From an uncultured Methylotenera sp. (GTDB taxonomy: Bacteria; Pseudomonadota; Gammaproteobacteria; Burkholderiales; Methylophilaceae), in the NCBI RefSeq assembly GCF_946479685.1, contig NZ_CAMLGS010000020.1:1-43810 (forward strand): a stretch of DNA of 43,810 nt, given 5' to 3'. The notes under the pieces are model-generated. The model did not search any database. It worked only from the letters and a program-made list of their open reading frames with translations, and had not been told where the DNA came from. Position 1 is the first letter of the stretch. Every line of letters begins with the position of its first letter. Made by a program: the position numbers and the translations under genes. Below, in pieces: positions 11,216 through 19,352 of the stretch.

Positions 11216-11662
11216 GATAGCTCTCTGAATTGACTTTTCAAATAAAAAACTGGCGTTATTGTACAACGCCACAGGTGTTTTATGTGGGATATGTGTGCCT
11301 TATTCGCAGGAAAATCAGGCGCTTTCTGCGATAAGCGACGACACTAATCAAAAGTCATATTTAGCTGAGGGCGCATGGAATAAGTGCGTGAGGTGGATAG
11401 GCTATGGACGCATCAGCATAGGTAATATGCCCTACATAGTGAGCTAGTAGCTAGTGTGCAGCGAGGCAATATTTTTGCGTGGCGGCTTATTGTGCGATTA
11501 GCTAAATTAAGGTTTGCTAAGAGCACTACTATTTCCGTAAAATGTTGTTTTAAATATATTTGTATAAACAAATCACGCTTGTTCATACAATGTCAGGTTA
11601 ATTTCTATCTGCTAGGTCAGACGTATCTAGCTAAGACGTATATGGTTTCCTGATTTAATCAC
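11216..11662. other. Intergenic region between the hydrolase gene and thiS, no gene recognised
   Basis: About 450 bases between two divergent genes. The small open frames here have no start signals and no recognisable protein features. I looked for a TPP riboswitch (CUGAGA and GAUCUGGAUAAUGCCAGC-like blocks) before thiS and did not find one. The last 150 bases are AT-rich and probably hold the thiS promoter. Short direct repeats (AGACGTAT twice around 11608-11641) are visible but unexplained. Confidence 0.5.
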
Positions 11663-11878
11663 ATGGCAATTTCTATGCAACTTACAATAAATGGAAAAGC
11701 GCGCAGTTTTGAACTTGCGCAGATGAATACCGCACAGCTGGTAGAGCAGCTCGAATTAGTGGGTAAGCGCTTGGCGATAGAGCTGAATGGTGAAATCGTG
11801 CCGCGCAGCCAGTTTGAACATACTAAGCTGGCAGATGGTGACAAATTAGAGATAGTCGGCGCAGTTGGCGGCGGCTAG
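11663..11878 (+). CDS. thiS: Sulfur carrier protein ThiS
   Basis: ThiS is a ubiquitin-like carrier. Its C-terminal glycine is adenylated and thiocarboxylated, and it delivers sulfur to ThiG for the thiazole ring. The 71-residue product has the beta-grasp start MQLTINGKARSFE and ends in GAVGGG, giving the required terminal Gly-Gly. The start could instead be the ATG at 11675 (67 residues), which fits the usual family N-terminus better; neither has a strong Shine-Dalgarno sequence. thiG begins about 78 bases later. The activating enzyme ThiF and the glycine oxidase ThiO or lyase ThiH are not in this window. Confidence 0.9.
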   Translation: MAISMQLTINGKARSFELAQMNTAQLVEQLELVGKRLAIELNGEIVPRSQFEHTKLADGDKLEIVGAVGGG

Positions 11879-11956
11879 TCGGTACGTTGACGAATCGTAC
11901 GTTGAATGGAGTACACGATTAAAAATCGCGATTAATGAATGATGAAGGATAATAAG

Positions 11957-12742
11957 TTGTCAGATTTATTGAAAATAGCAAATAAGACCTATCAATCACG
12001 CTTGTTGGTGGGCACCGGTAAATACAAAGACTTTGCTGAGACCCGTGCAGCGATTGATGCCAGTGGTGCAGAAATTATCACCGTGGCGATACGCCGCACC
12101 AACATCGGTCAAACCGCAGGTGAGCCCTCACTTCTGGATTATTTACCGCCTGAAGAGTTTACTTACTTGCCAAATACCGCAGGCTGTTACTCGGCAGACG
12201 AAGCCGTGCGTACATTACGGCTTGCGCGTGAATTATTAGATGGTCATCAATTAGTGAAGTTAGAAGTGTTGGGTGACCCAAACACTTTATACCCAAACAT
12301 GACAGAAACCCTAGCTGCTGCTAAAACCTTGGTAAAAGATGGTTTTGAAGTCATGGTGTATTGCTCGGATGACCCGATTATCGCTAAACAGTTGGAAGAG
12401 ATTGGCTGTTGCGCAGTGATGCCATTAGCTTCTTTAATTGGCTCTGGTATGGGCATCTTAAACCCGTGGAATCTGCAAATCATCATTGAAAATGCAAAAA
12501 TCCCGGTGTTGGTGGACGCTGGCGTGGGTACCGCATCTGATGCGGCGATTGCAATGGAGCTGGGCTGTCAGGGTGTATTGATGAATACTGCGATTGCTGC
12601 TGCTAACAACCCGGTGTTGATGGCCGGTGCGATGAAAAAAGCAGTGGAAGCAGGCCGTGAAGCTTATCTGGCTGGCCGTATGCCTAAGAAACTATACTCA
12701 GCCAGCCCTAGCTCACCAACTACAGGCTTAATCTCGAAATAA
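11957..12742 (+). CDS. thiG: Thiazole synthase
   Basis: ThiG condenses deoxyxylulose phosphate, dehydroglycine and the ThiS thiocarboxylate into thiazole phosphate, which ThiE then uses. With the start chosen here the protein has 261 residues. It has the barrel start [13 protein letters not shown], the Schiff-base lysine K101 in LVKLEVLGD, and the phosphate-binding loops [12 protein letters not shown] and [13 protein letters not shown] prefer the TTG start at 11957, where AAGGAT at 11945-11950 is ideally placed and the protein begins [10 protein letters not shown]. The two ATGs at 11939 and 11942 have no Shine-Dalgarno sequence and would add six residues. Confidence 0.93.
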   Translation: MSDLLKIANKTYQSRLLVGTGKYKDFAETRAAIDASGAEIITVAIRRTNIGQTAGEPSLLDYLPPEEFTYLPNTAGCYSADEAVRTLRLARELLDGHQLVKLEVLGDPNTLYPNMTETLAAAKTLVKDGFEVMVYCSDDPIIAKQLEEIGCCAVMPLASLIGSGMGILNPWNLQIIIENAKIPVLVDAGVGTASDAAIAMELGCQGVLMNTAIAAANNPVLMAGAMKKAVEAGREAYLAGRMPKKLYSASPSSPTTGLISK

Positions 12743-12908
12743 CGCGATATTGATTTAATCGGCGTAGCAGTACATCAGCGTACTAGTGGTTTGCAATACG
12801 AGTGATCTGCAATAAGCGATGGCAAATTGCTTGGTGCGCAGATTAAAACGATTAGATTAGCTTTGAATTTTATTACTTTCGCACGGTCGGTTAGGTATTG
12901 AACAAGCA

Positions 12909-13292
12909 ATGAGTAGCGCCAAACATTATGAATGCACGGTAAAAGTCGAGGTGACTTTTATCCCCGATCAATCGGATATTGAAAATAATCAATATGCGTT
13001 TGCCTACCATGTCACGATCATCAACACCGGTAATGTTGCTGCGCAGCTGATCAGCCGTCACTGGGTGGTGACTGAAGCCAATGGCGAGCGTAAAGAGATT
13101 AGAGGCCTGGGCGTAGTAGGTGCACAACCGTTGTTAAAACCTGCCGAGCAGTATGAATATAGCAGCGGTACCCTGATTAACACGCCAATGGGCGAGATGC
13201 ACGGTGCTTACCAAATGGTGGCAGAGGATGGCACGCAGTTTGATGCAGTAATCGCCCCTTTTGCGCTGGCAATGCCCAGGATTTTGCATTAA
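12909..13292 (+). CDS. apaG: ApaG (CorD) family protein
   Basis: The 127-residue protein is a single fibronectin-III-like ApaG domain. Characteristic stretches are FAYHVTIINTG (about residues 35-45), the SRHWVVTEANGE strand, and GLGVVGAQPLLKPAEQYEYSSG. The length matches the family. ApaG was linked to cobalt resistance and magnesium efflux in enterobacteria, but its biochemical role is not settled; a pyrophosphate-binding fold has been described. The 166 bases before it hold no recognisable feature. mltA follows on the same strand after 109 bases. Confidence 0.93.
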   Translation: MSSAKHYECTVKVEVTFIPDQSDIENNQYAFAYHVTIINTGNVAAQLISRHWVVTEANGERKEIRGLGVVGAQPLLKPAEQYEYSSGTLINTPMGEMHGAYQMVAEDGTQFDAVIAPFALAMPRILH

Positions 13293-13410
13293 GACAATCC
13301 TGCATTAGTAATCTAGTACAAGCTCCGCTTGGTCCCCGCTTTCTGTATTAACTATTCCACACTAGCGTTGTGATAATCTAGTGCTGAGATAATAAAGACT
13401 CGTGATAAAA

Positions 13411-14688
13411 ATGAAAAAAATTGCACAGAATACTTTGCTTGTCGTGCTTACTTTGCTTGCCACCGCATGTGCAAACACCACCAGTAAACCGGTGACGCCA
13501 CCTGCTCCGCCGCAAGCTAAATGTGATTGCGCGACTGGTGCGCCAGTACAAATCCCAGCGGGTAGCAAACCGGCTGAAGCCACCGCAGACCAGCAAAAGC
13601 AAATGGCAAAGCTGCCTGATTACAGCCTGTTGCAAACCGCAGACTGGAACGACATTGACGGCCTGCAGGTTGATAATCTGAGTCTGGCATGGCCGGCATG
13701 GATGCAAAGCTGCTCTACCTTGGTGAATAAACCGATGTGGAAAAACGCTTGTAGCGCCGCACAAAAGTTAAATGCAGACACCGCCAGTAAGCCGCCAACA
13801 CAGGCCGTACTCAGCTATTTTCAAGAAAATTTCTCAGTATATAAAACCAGCAATATTGATGGTTCAGAGCAGGGTTTGATAACCGGCTATTACCAACCAG
13901 TATTAAAAGGCAGCCGCACCAAGTCTGCCAAGTACCCTAACCCTTTGTACACCACGCCAGATGACCTGATTACCGTGGAGCTGGATAGCGTGTTCCCGGA
14001 GTTGAAATACAAACGCGTACGTGGCCGTTTGGTCGGCAACAAGTTAGTGCCTTACTACAATCGTGCTGAGATTGAGGCGGATGCGTCGCCAGTGAAGGGG
14101 CGCGAGTTTGTTTATATTGATGACATTATTGATGTGTTCTTTCTGCAGATTCAAGGTTCAGGCGTAGTGCAGTTAGATACTGGTGAACAAATGTATGTGG
14201 GTTATGCAGATCAAAATGGGCACACTTATAACTCGATTGGTCGTTTGCTGATTGAGCGCGGTGAGCTGACTTTGCCGCAAGCTTCCATGCAGGGCATCAA
14301 GAACTGGGCGCGCAATAATTTAGATAAGCTGCGCGACTTGTTGAATCAGAATCCTAGTTATGTATTCTTTAGAGAGCTGCCAGCCGGCTTGCCTGGGCCA
14401 TTAGGCGCGCTAGGCGTGCCGATTTTGGCTGAACGCAGTGTGGCGGTCGACCCTAAGTTTGTACCATTAGGCGCACCGGTGTTTTTATCCACAACTGAGC
14501 CTAACAGCAGCAAACCGCTAAAGCGTTTAATGATGGCACAGGATACTGGTGGGGCGATTAAAGGCGGCGTGCGCGCAGACTTTTTCTGGGGTGCTGGTGC
14601 TAGCGCCGGAGCGAAAGCTGGTGCGATGAAGCAAGCCGGTAAGATCTGGGTGCTGTTACCTAAAGGTTTTGTGATTAAGACCCAATAG
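13411..14688 (+). CDS. mltA: Membrane-bound lytic murein transglycosylase A (lipoprotein)
   Basis: MltA cleaves the glycan strands of peptidoglycan, forming 1,6-anhydromuramic acid ends, and is anchored to the outer membrane. The signal peptide ends in a lipobox LATAC with the lipidated cysteine at residue 20 (ATG at 13411). The mature part begins with a Pro-rich linker. The MltA domain is marked by GLITGYYQPVLKGSR and by the C-terminal 3D domain, with the catalytic aspartate region MMAQDTGGAIKGGVRADFFWG. The 425-residue length is slightly above E. coli MltA (365). A GTG at 13402 is an alternative start. A bidirectional terminator lies downstream. Confidence 0.94.
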   Translation: MKKIAQNTLLVVLTLLATACANTTSKPVTPPAPPQAKCDCATGAPVQIPAGSKPAEATADQQKQMAKLPDYSLLQTADWNDIDGLQVDNLSLAWPAWMQSCSTLVNKPMWKNACSAAQKLNADTASKPPTQAVLSYFQENFSVYKTSNIDGSEQGLITGYYQPVLKGSRTKSAKYPNPLYTTPDDLITVELDSVFPELKYKRVRGRLVGNKLVPYYNRAEIEADASPVKGREFVYIDDIIDVFFLQIQGSGVVQLDTGEQMYVGYADQNGHTYNSIGRLLIERGELTLPQASMQGIKNWARNNLDKLRDLLNQNPSYVFFRELPAGLPGPLGALGVPILAERSVAVDPKFVPLGAPVFLSTTEPNSSKPLKRLMMAQDTGGAIKGGVRADFFWGAGASAGAKAGAMKQAGKIWVLLPKGFVIKTQ

Positions 14689-14772
14689 GGTTAGGGAGAA
14701 TCTTTAGCAGATTAGGGCTATAAAAGTCCTGAGGATTAAAGCCATATAACGGTATGCGCGAAGTCTGAGGGC

Positions 14773-14807
14773 AAATAAAAAGGGTGCTGATAGCACCCTT
14801 TTTATTT
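14773..14807. terminator. Bidirectional terminator between mltA and pqqA
   Basis: A near-perfect palindrome has arms AAATAAAAAGGGTGCT (14773-14788) and AGCACCCTTTTTATTT (14792-14807) and a GAT loop. A-rich and T-rich flanks allow termination on both strands, of mltA from the left and of pqqA 13 bases after its stop from the right. It shows that pqqA is transcribed alone. Confidence 0.92.
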
Positions 14808-14819
14808 ATACGTAAGATA

Positions 14820-14891
14820 TTACTTGTTCATTACGTACATTGTAACTTCAAAACCGAAACGCATTTCAGTAGCAGCTGGTGTTGTCCACAT
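14820..14891 (-). CDS. pqqA: Coenzyme PQQ precursor peptide PqqA
   Basis: This 23-residue peptide is the ribosomal precursor of pyrroloquinoline quinone. The radical-SAM enzyme PqqE, helped by PqqD, cross-links Glu and Tyr of the conserved E-x3-Y motif, seen here as E15 and Y19 in EVTMY. The peptide begins MWTTPAATEMRFGFE, the usual PqqA pattern. AAGGAG lies 6 bases before the ATG. No pqqB, C, D or E follows: the gene ends at a terminator 13 bases downstream. This is therefore a free-standing copy whose processing enzymes must be encoded elsewhere. Separate pqqA genes are known in methylotrophs. The protein is too short for ordinary gene calls. Confidence 0.93.
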   Translation of the reverse strand: MWTTPAATEMRFGFEVTMYVMNK

Positions 14892-15043
14892 AGTAATTCT
14901 CCTTTTATATAAATTCGTCTCGCATTTGCTTAAATACAATTGCATTACGTGAGAGAGATATTACGGCTAGCCTGTCTTTGTGGCATGACCTTGTTCATTA
15001 AAGCAGGCTAATGAAAATCATTAGAAGCAGCTATGTTTGCCTA

Positions 15044-17308
15044 TCAGGCTTTACTTTTAAATTTCTGTTTTAGTTTTTTAATGCCTTTGCGCCCAAACTT
15101 CCGTTTGCAGCTGACCTTAAAGTCATACAAATAGAGTGAGAGTTTGATCTGCAGGGTAAGCTTTCTGCCGATATTGGCCAGATACAAGCCCATAAAGCGT
15201 TCGCGCCCAGCCCAATGCAGCTTGTTGCAGACCCTGGCTAGGTCTGAAATACGGTGCTTCATGGCTGTGGGGTGCGTAAAAAAGTGCGCGCGTGCGGTAT
15301 CAATCAGTGAGAATGATAGCTGGTGGTTGCTTTGCAGTTGCACCAAGACATTGCCGCCGGATAAATCCCTAAAGAAGGTACCGGTTTGATGCATGCGGTG
15401 CAGGTATTGCGCTAATTGCGTATAAGCATCTTCGGCACGGATGGCGTAGTTTTTGCCGGCAAAAGGAAACTCTTTATTGCCTTTGGCAAAATGCACGAAC
15501 ATCTCACCCACCGAACAGTCGGCTTTAACATAGTCGCAGATGTAGAAATTTTGTTTCAGGGTTTTATCGCCAGTCTGCTCAAAAAACGCGACCGGATGGG
15601 CGGTGCTGATACCGCGCTTTAATAACTCTACTGCGCCATTCCAACTGCGCTTGGCTTTGCTCGGCTTGAATCTATCCAAAAATGCCTTGTGCGGGTACAT
15701 TTTTACCGGTTGTTTCACCGTGACCTGCGCATTGGCGTCGCGTGGGTCTGGCAGTGCCCAGATAGCATTGCGTGCATGGCGTAAGGCGCCTGATTTTTGC
15801 GGGCTCACCAGCGTGTCCGGGTGTAGGCGCTCACCAATCAGTACCGCCTCTTCTGCGCTATGTGCCAGTATCATGCCAAACCAATTATTCTGGCGGAATG
15901 GATAGTATTGCAGCCCAGCAATATGTGCATGGATGGCTAGATCTTGCGCCAAGCCGCAACTAGGCTTGATATTAACCGTATGATTTTTAGGCCAGCGGAT
16001 ATAAATCGGTGATTCATTTACCAGGTGGACTGGAGCACTTAAGCGCTGACCGTCACGGTGGATAATTTCAGCGATATTAAGGTCTGCGCTGTCATAAATA
16101 TCCTGCAATAGAGCTACTTTGCCGTTGATGGTCCATAGCGCATGCAGGTTGTGTTCATGAGTCTGGAAGTGATGGATTTCCAGACCATTAGCACTGGAGA
16201 TTGCCTTGATATATTCAGCCCCTTGAACCAAGCTTGCCACGGTCTTGATGGCGTGGAAGCTGGCATGACGCCAGAAATTTTCCAGTTTGCCGTCTACGCT
16301 GGCGTAGTGGGTTACACGCTCCAGTGCCGGGTATTCTGCATCCAATAGGCCGTCATCGATCAAGCCTTCGCGGTGGCAGATAAACGAGCCCCAGAATGCT
16401 TGGTCTAGCGCGCCAGACGCCGCGTTCAGTATCATATAGCGCGCCGCGTAGTCTGCCTGTTTTTGCTCACCGTCGGGTAGTAGGCGCTGGATGCGATAAA
16501 TGGCCCAGAACGCTACCGGTGAAATAAAACGTTGAATACCAAAGTCGCTACCTATTTTTCTGAGTAGGCGAGCCTTTTTCACCAGATTGTATTTAAAAAT
16601 AGTGGCCCAGCGGTATTTTAGGATGCGGTGGTCAAAGCGCTCCGGCTCTGAAACGCGTTCTGAGAATAGATTATTGCTATGCACATCGGGTAACTGCTGC
16701 TTGGCTTTGAGCTGGCTTAAGATGCCGATGTTGTAGATAGGCTCAAAGTCGGTAACGTTAGGGCCTGCTAGCTCAATCTGCTGCTGTTTTATGCTGGTGT
16801 AGGCAATGTTCCAGGCTGCGATAAAACCGTTAGGCGTATAGCCGGCCCAGCGCTTTCGATTGATCGTGTTGCCGATTTCTATGCGCGTGATTTGGCTGCC
16901 AAAGCGGCTAATCACGTTATCTACGAAAGTTTGCCAGGTAGCTTGCTCTGCCTTGCTCTCCATGTTTTTGGCGTGGCGGAATGGCTGTATCAGGTGCAAG
17001 GTGACGTTAAAGCCATCATTAATCAGGCGATGCAAAAAGCGTGCATTAAAACTTTCTAAATCACCGTAGGTAAAGTCTAAGCGTACTTGTTTGATACCTA
17101 AGGCCAGCAGCTCGGTGATTACATAATCATCCATGGCAGGGTCGGCGGCAGATGCCACGCAAACCCCGATGAAGTTGCTTGGTACCGGATGCTGGCTGGG
17201 CGGCAGGTGCGCTTGTTTGATGCGCATTTTGCCGCTGAAAATGTAGAGCAGACCTTTTCTGATAATAGACCAGGTCAGCATGCTACGTTGTTTAGTTAAG
17301 TTGTTCAT
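15044..17308 (-). CDS. Fusion protein: glycosidase-like barrel plus WaaP/InaA-type lipopolysaccharide kinase domain
   Basis: A 754-residue protein of two unlike halves. Residues about 40-330 resemble a clan-A glycosidase barrel (FIGVCVASA, IKQVRLDFTYGDLESFN, IEIGNTINRKRW). Where such enzymes have Asn-Glu for the acid/base, this one has N147-T148, so the barrel may bind glycan without cleaving it. Residues about 350-500 look like a beta-rich linker domain. Residues about 530-754 are a WaaP-family kinase: FKPSKAKRSWNGAVELLKRG in the N-lobe, the catalytic loop FRDLSGGN with D648 and N653, and the metal-binding D670 in SLIDTARA. It ends in a very basic tail. The likely role, inferred, is phosphorylation of a cell-envelope sugar. 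It starts 6 bases after the phosphoglycerol transferase gene. Confidence 0.72.
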   Translation of the reverse strand: MNNLTKQRSMLTWSIIRKGLLYIFSGKMRIKQAHLPPSQHPVPSNFIGVCVASAADPAMDDYVITELLALGIKQVRLDFTYGDLESFNARFLHRLINDGFNVTLHLIQPFRHAKNMESKAEQATWQTFVDNVISRFGSQITRIEIGNTINRKRWAGYTPNGFIAAWNIAYTSIKQQQIELAGPNVTDFEPIYNIGILSQLKAKQQLPDVHSNNLFSERVSEPERFDHRILKYRWATIFKYNLVKKARLLRKIGSDFGIQRFISPVAFWAIYRIQRLLPDGEQKQADYAARYMILNAASGALDQAFWGSFICHREGLIDDGLLDAEYPALERVTHYASVDGKLENFWRHASFHAIKTVASLVQGAEYIKAISSANGLEIHHFQTHEHNLHALWTINGKVALLQDIYDSADLNIAEIIHRDGQRLSAPVHLVNESPIYIRWPKNHTVNIKPSCGLAQDLAIHAHIAGLQYYPFRQNNWFGMILAHSAEEAVLIGERLHPDTLVSPQKSGALRHARNAIWALPDPRDANAQVTVKQPVKMYPHKAFLDRFKPSKAKRSWNGAVELLKRGISTAHPVAFFEQTGDKTLKQNFYICDYVKADCSVGEMFVHFAKGNKEFPFAGKNYAIRAEDAYTQLAQYLHRMHQTGTFFRDLSGGNVLVQLQSNHQLSFSLIDTARAHFFTHPTAMKHRISDLARVCNKLHWAGRERFMGLYLANIGRKLTLQIKLSLYLYDFKVSCKRKFGRKGIKKLKQKFKSKA

Positions 17309-17314
17309 GCAAGT

Positions 17315-19279
17315 TTACGGTAAATGGTAACGCTGTTCGTTGTAAAGTAGGTCTGGCAGTAACACGTTGGCTAACGCGCGCTGCTCCAGCTCTTTGGCAT
17401 TGGCCGGTGCGGCCACTTCCGCCATCTTTTTAGTTTTAGGGTCATATAAACCGTGTGCTGGCGCTTTGCCTGAGCGTAACACCACCACTTGTTTACCGGA
17501 TGCGCTTTCTTCCATCCAGCCATAATTGTCGTTGTATTGCATCATGGCGCGGCCTGGACTATCGGCGGCTAAGCTGGATAAGTCACGCCCAGTCATTGGG
17601 TGCTCGCCTTGTATGCCCATCAGTGACAGCATGGTCACTGGCAGGTCGAGCTGGCTGGCAAGGCCGGTATAGCGTTGCGGCTTGATGTCTGCGCCTAAAA
17701 TAAGCGCAGGGATATGGAAGTGGGTAATCGGCACCAGGGCTTCACCACGCACGCGGATGTCGTGGTCTGCCACTATTAAAAATACCGTGTCTTTCCAATA
17801 AGGGCTTTGCTGGGCCTTTTTGAAAAACTCGCCGATGGCGTAGTCTGCGTATTTCACTGCATTGTTGTCCGTGGCTTTAGGTTGCTCATACAGCTCAATG
17901 CGGCCATCAGGGAACTCGAACGGCGCATGGTTAGAAGACGAGAACGCCAGCGTGAAAAATGGCTTGCCAGCTTGGTGGTGCGCCATCAGTTGCTCATGGG
18001 TTTTGTTCAGCAAGTCTTCGTCAGAAACGCCCCAGCTGCCAGAAAACACAGGATTTTTATAATCTTTCTGGTCCACAATATGGTTAAAGCCATTGCCTAA
18101 GAAAAAGCTGCGCATATTGTCAAAATGTGACTCACCGCCATAGATAAACTCGGTGTTATAGCCTTGTTTTTCTAGTAATGCGGCAATGCTGAAAAAGTTT
18201 TTCTGTGATTTTGACAGCTTGACCGTACTATCCGCCGGCGTTGGCTGGAAGCCTGTAACCACGGCTTCAATGCCACGAACGGAACGGGTGCCGGTGGCGT
18301 AGAGTTGTTCAAACCAGATGCCCTGCTCTTTTAGTTTTTCTAAGTTAGGGGTAACCGGTACTCCACCTAAAGATTCCACAAAAGTTGCGCCTAGACTTTC
18401 CTGCAGAATAATTACCAGGTTCAGCGGTTTTTCGCGCTTGTGGCTAGGGTGCAGTGTGGTCAGGGTAGGAATCTCCGTATCTTTGGCCCCGGTGATTTTG
18501 AATATTTCTTCACGCGGCATTTTGCCGTAGATTTCGCTAGACTTGGTTTCTTTAAGCAAATTGTAAGTCGCGTAAATCACAGAGTAGCCAGAGTTCAGCA
18601 CTAGGCTGTTCACCATATTATCTGCGGTGATGGCAAACAAAGCTGGGTTGGCAGGACGGTGACCTAAGGTAGAACGTATGCCCAAAGCCGCTAAAATCAC
18701 AATCAGCGGCCATACCAGCCAAGTTCTTGTATTTGACCAGCTGGATGGCATCGATAGCCAAGGGCGCATAAACTGACGTACCAGCCAAATCGCTAATGCC
18801 ACGGCGCCTAATGCGCTAAAAATCTCTAGCTTAAAGCCGCCCCAGAGCATGCTGAATACTTCATGCGGGTATTTCAGGTATTCCACAAAAATGCGATTAG
18901 GGCGCACGTCATATTCAGCAATAAAGCCTGGGGTGGCGGCCTCTAGGAACACCAGCAGTATCAGCGCAATACTGACCCAAACATAGCTGAATTTTTGCCA
19001 AACTTTAAACAGGCGCTGCGTTGCCAAGATAGGTGCCAGCAGCAATGGGATAAAGGCAATCAGGCATAGCTGTATCACGTCTACACGCACGCCTTGCAGC
19101 AAAATTTCGGCCAGCTTACCGGTGCTGGTAACACGTTCGAATTTCCATAACACCAGACCTAAGCGGGTTGCCGACAAGATAACCAAGCCCAAAATAAGCA
19201 TGGCAATGAACGGTGCAAACGGGCCTAATTTAGAAGAAAGTTTCCAGATGGAGAGCTGTAATTTTTTGATAAAAGGCAT
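17315..19279 (-). CDS. LTA-synthase / MdoB-type phosphoglycerol transferase (sulfatase superfamily membrane protein)
   Basis: The 654-residue inner-membrane protein has about five N-terminal transmembrane helices (roughly residues 20-42, 66-88, 98-116, 150-168, 187-202). A periplasmic alkaline-phosphatase/sulfatase domain follows from about residue 280. Metal and catalytic residues are visible: E294 in LVIILQESLG, the likely nucleophile T331 in TGTRSVRG, and the Asp-His of FLIVADHDIRV. Relatives move phosphoglycerol from phosphatidylglycerol onto glucans or lipoteichoic acid, leaving diacylglycerol. The acceptor here is unknown; the adjacent glycan-kinase fusion suggests an envelope sugar. 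Its upstream neighbours recycle phospholipids. A TATAAT lies 30 bases before the start, so it may also have its own promoter. Confidence 0.85.
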   Translation of the reverse strand: MPFIKKLQLSIWKLSSKLGPFAPFIAMLILGLVILSATRLGLVLWKFERVTSTGKLAEILLQGVRVDVIQLCLIAFIPLLLAPILATQRLFKVWQKFSYVWVSIALILLVFLEAATPGFIAEYDVRPNRIFVEYLKYPHEVFSMLWGGFKLEIFSALGAVALAIWLVRQFMRPWLSMPSSWSNTRTWLVWPLIVILAALGIRSTLGHRPANPALFAITADNMVNSLVLNSGYSVIYATYNLLKETKSSEIYGKMPREEIFKITGAKDTEIPTLTTLHPSHKREKPLNLVIILQESLGATFVESLGGVPVTPNLEKLKEQGIWFEQLYATGTRSVRGIEAVVTGFQPTPADSTVKLSKSQKNFFSIAALLEKQGYNTEFIYGGESHFDNMRSFFLGNGFNHIVDQKDYKNPVFSGSWGVSDEDLLNKTHEQLMAHHQAGKPFFTLAFSSSNHAPFEFPDGRIELYEQPKATDNNAVKYADYAIGEFFKKAQQSPYWKDTVFLIVADHDIRVRGEALVPITHFHIPALILGADIKPQRYTGLASQLDLPVTMLSLMGIQGEHPMTGRDLSSLAADSPGRAMMQYNDNYGWMEESASGKQVVVLRSGKAPAHGLYDPKTKKMAEVAAPANAKELEQRALANVLLPDLLYNEQRYHLP

Positions 19280-19308
19280 GGGTTGGCAGACAATAAAATA
19301 GTTTTGCT

Positions 19309-19314
19309 ATTATA
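19309..19314 (-). promoter_or_regulatory. Possible -10 element before the phosphoglycerol transferase gene
   Basis: The minus strand reads TATAAT at this place, 30 bases before the start codon, but no good -35 hexamer is seen 16-18 bases further up. It could be an internal promoter of the block. It is weak evidence alone because the gap is AT-rich. Confidence 0.3.
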
Positions 19315-19352
19315 AGGTTAAAGATATTTTTCTGCCTGATGTTTAGCGCGGT

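Noticed and set aside
11259..11653. Two small plus-strand open frames before thiS
   Set aside because: Both lack start signals and any recognisable protein feature, and they lie in a probable regulatory gap.
11216..11662. TPP riboswitch before thiS
   Set aside because: I searched by eye for the conserved CUGAGA and GAUCUGGAUAAUGCCAGC-like blocks. A CTGAGG at 11364 is not accompanied by the other block.
11882..11905. Direct repeat GTACGTTGA (twice) between thiS and thiG
   Set aside because: Only two 9-base copies 15 bases apart, with no pairing partner and no known motif. Likely chance.
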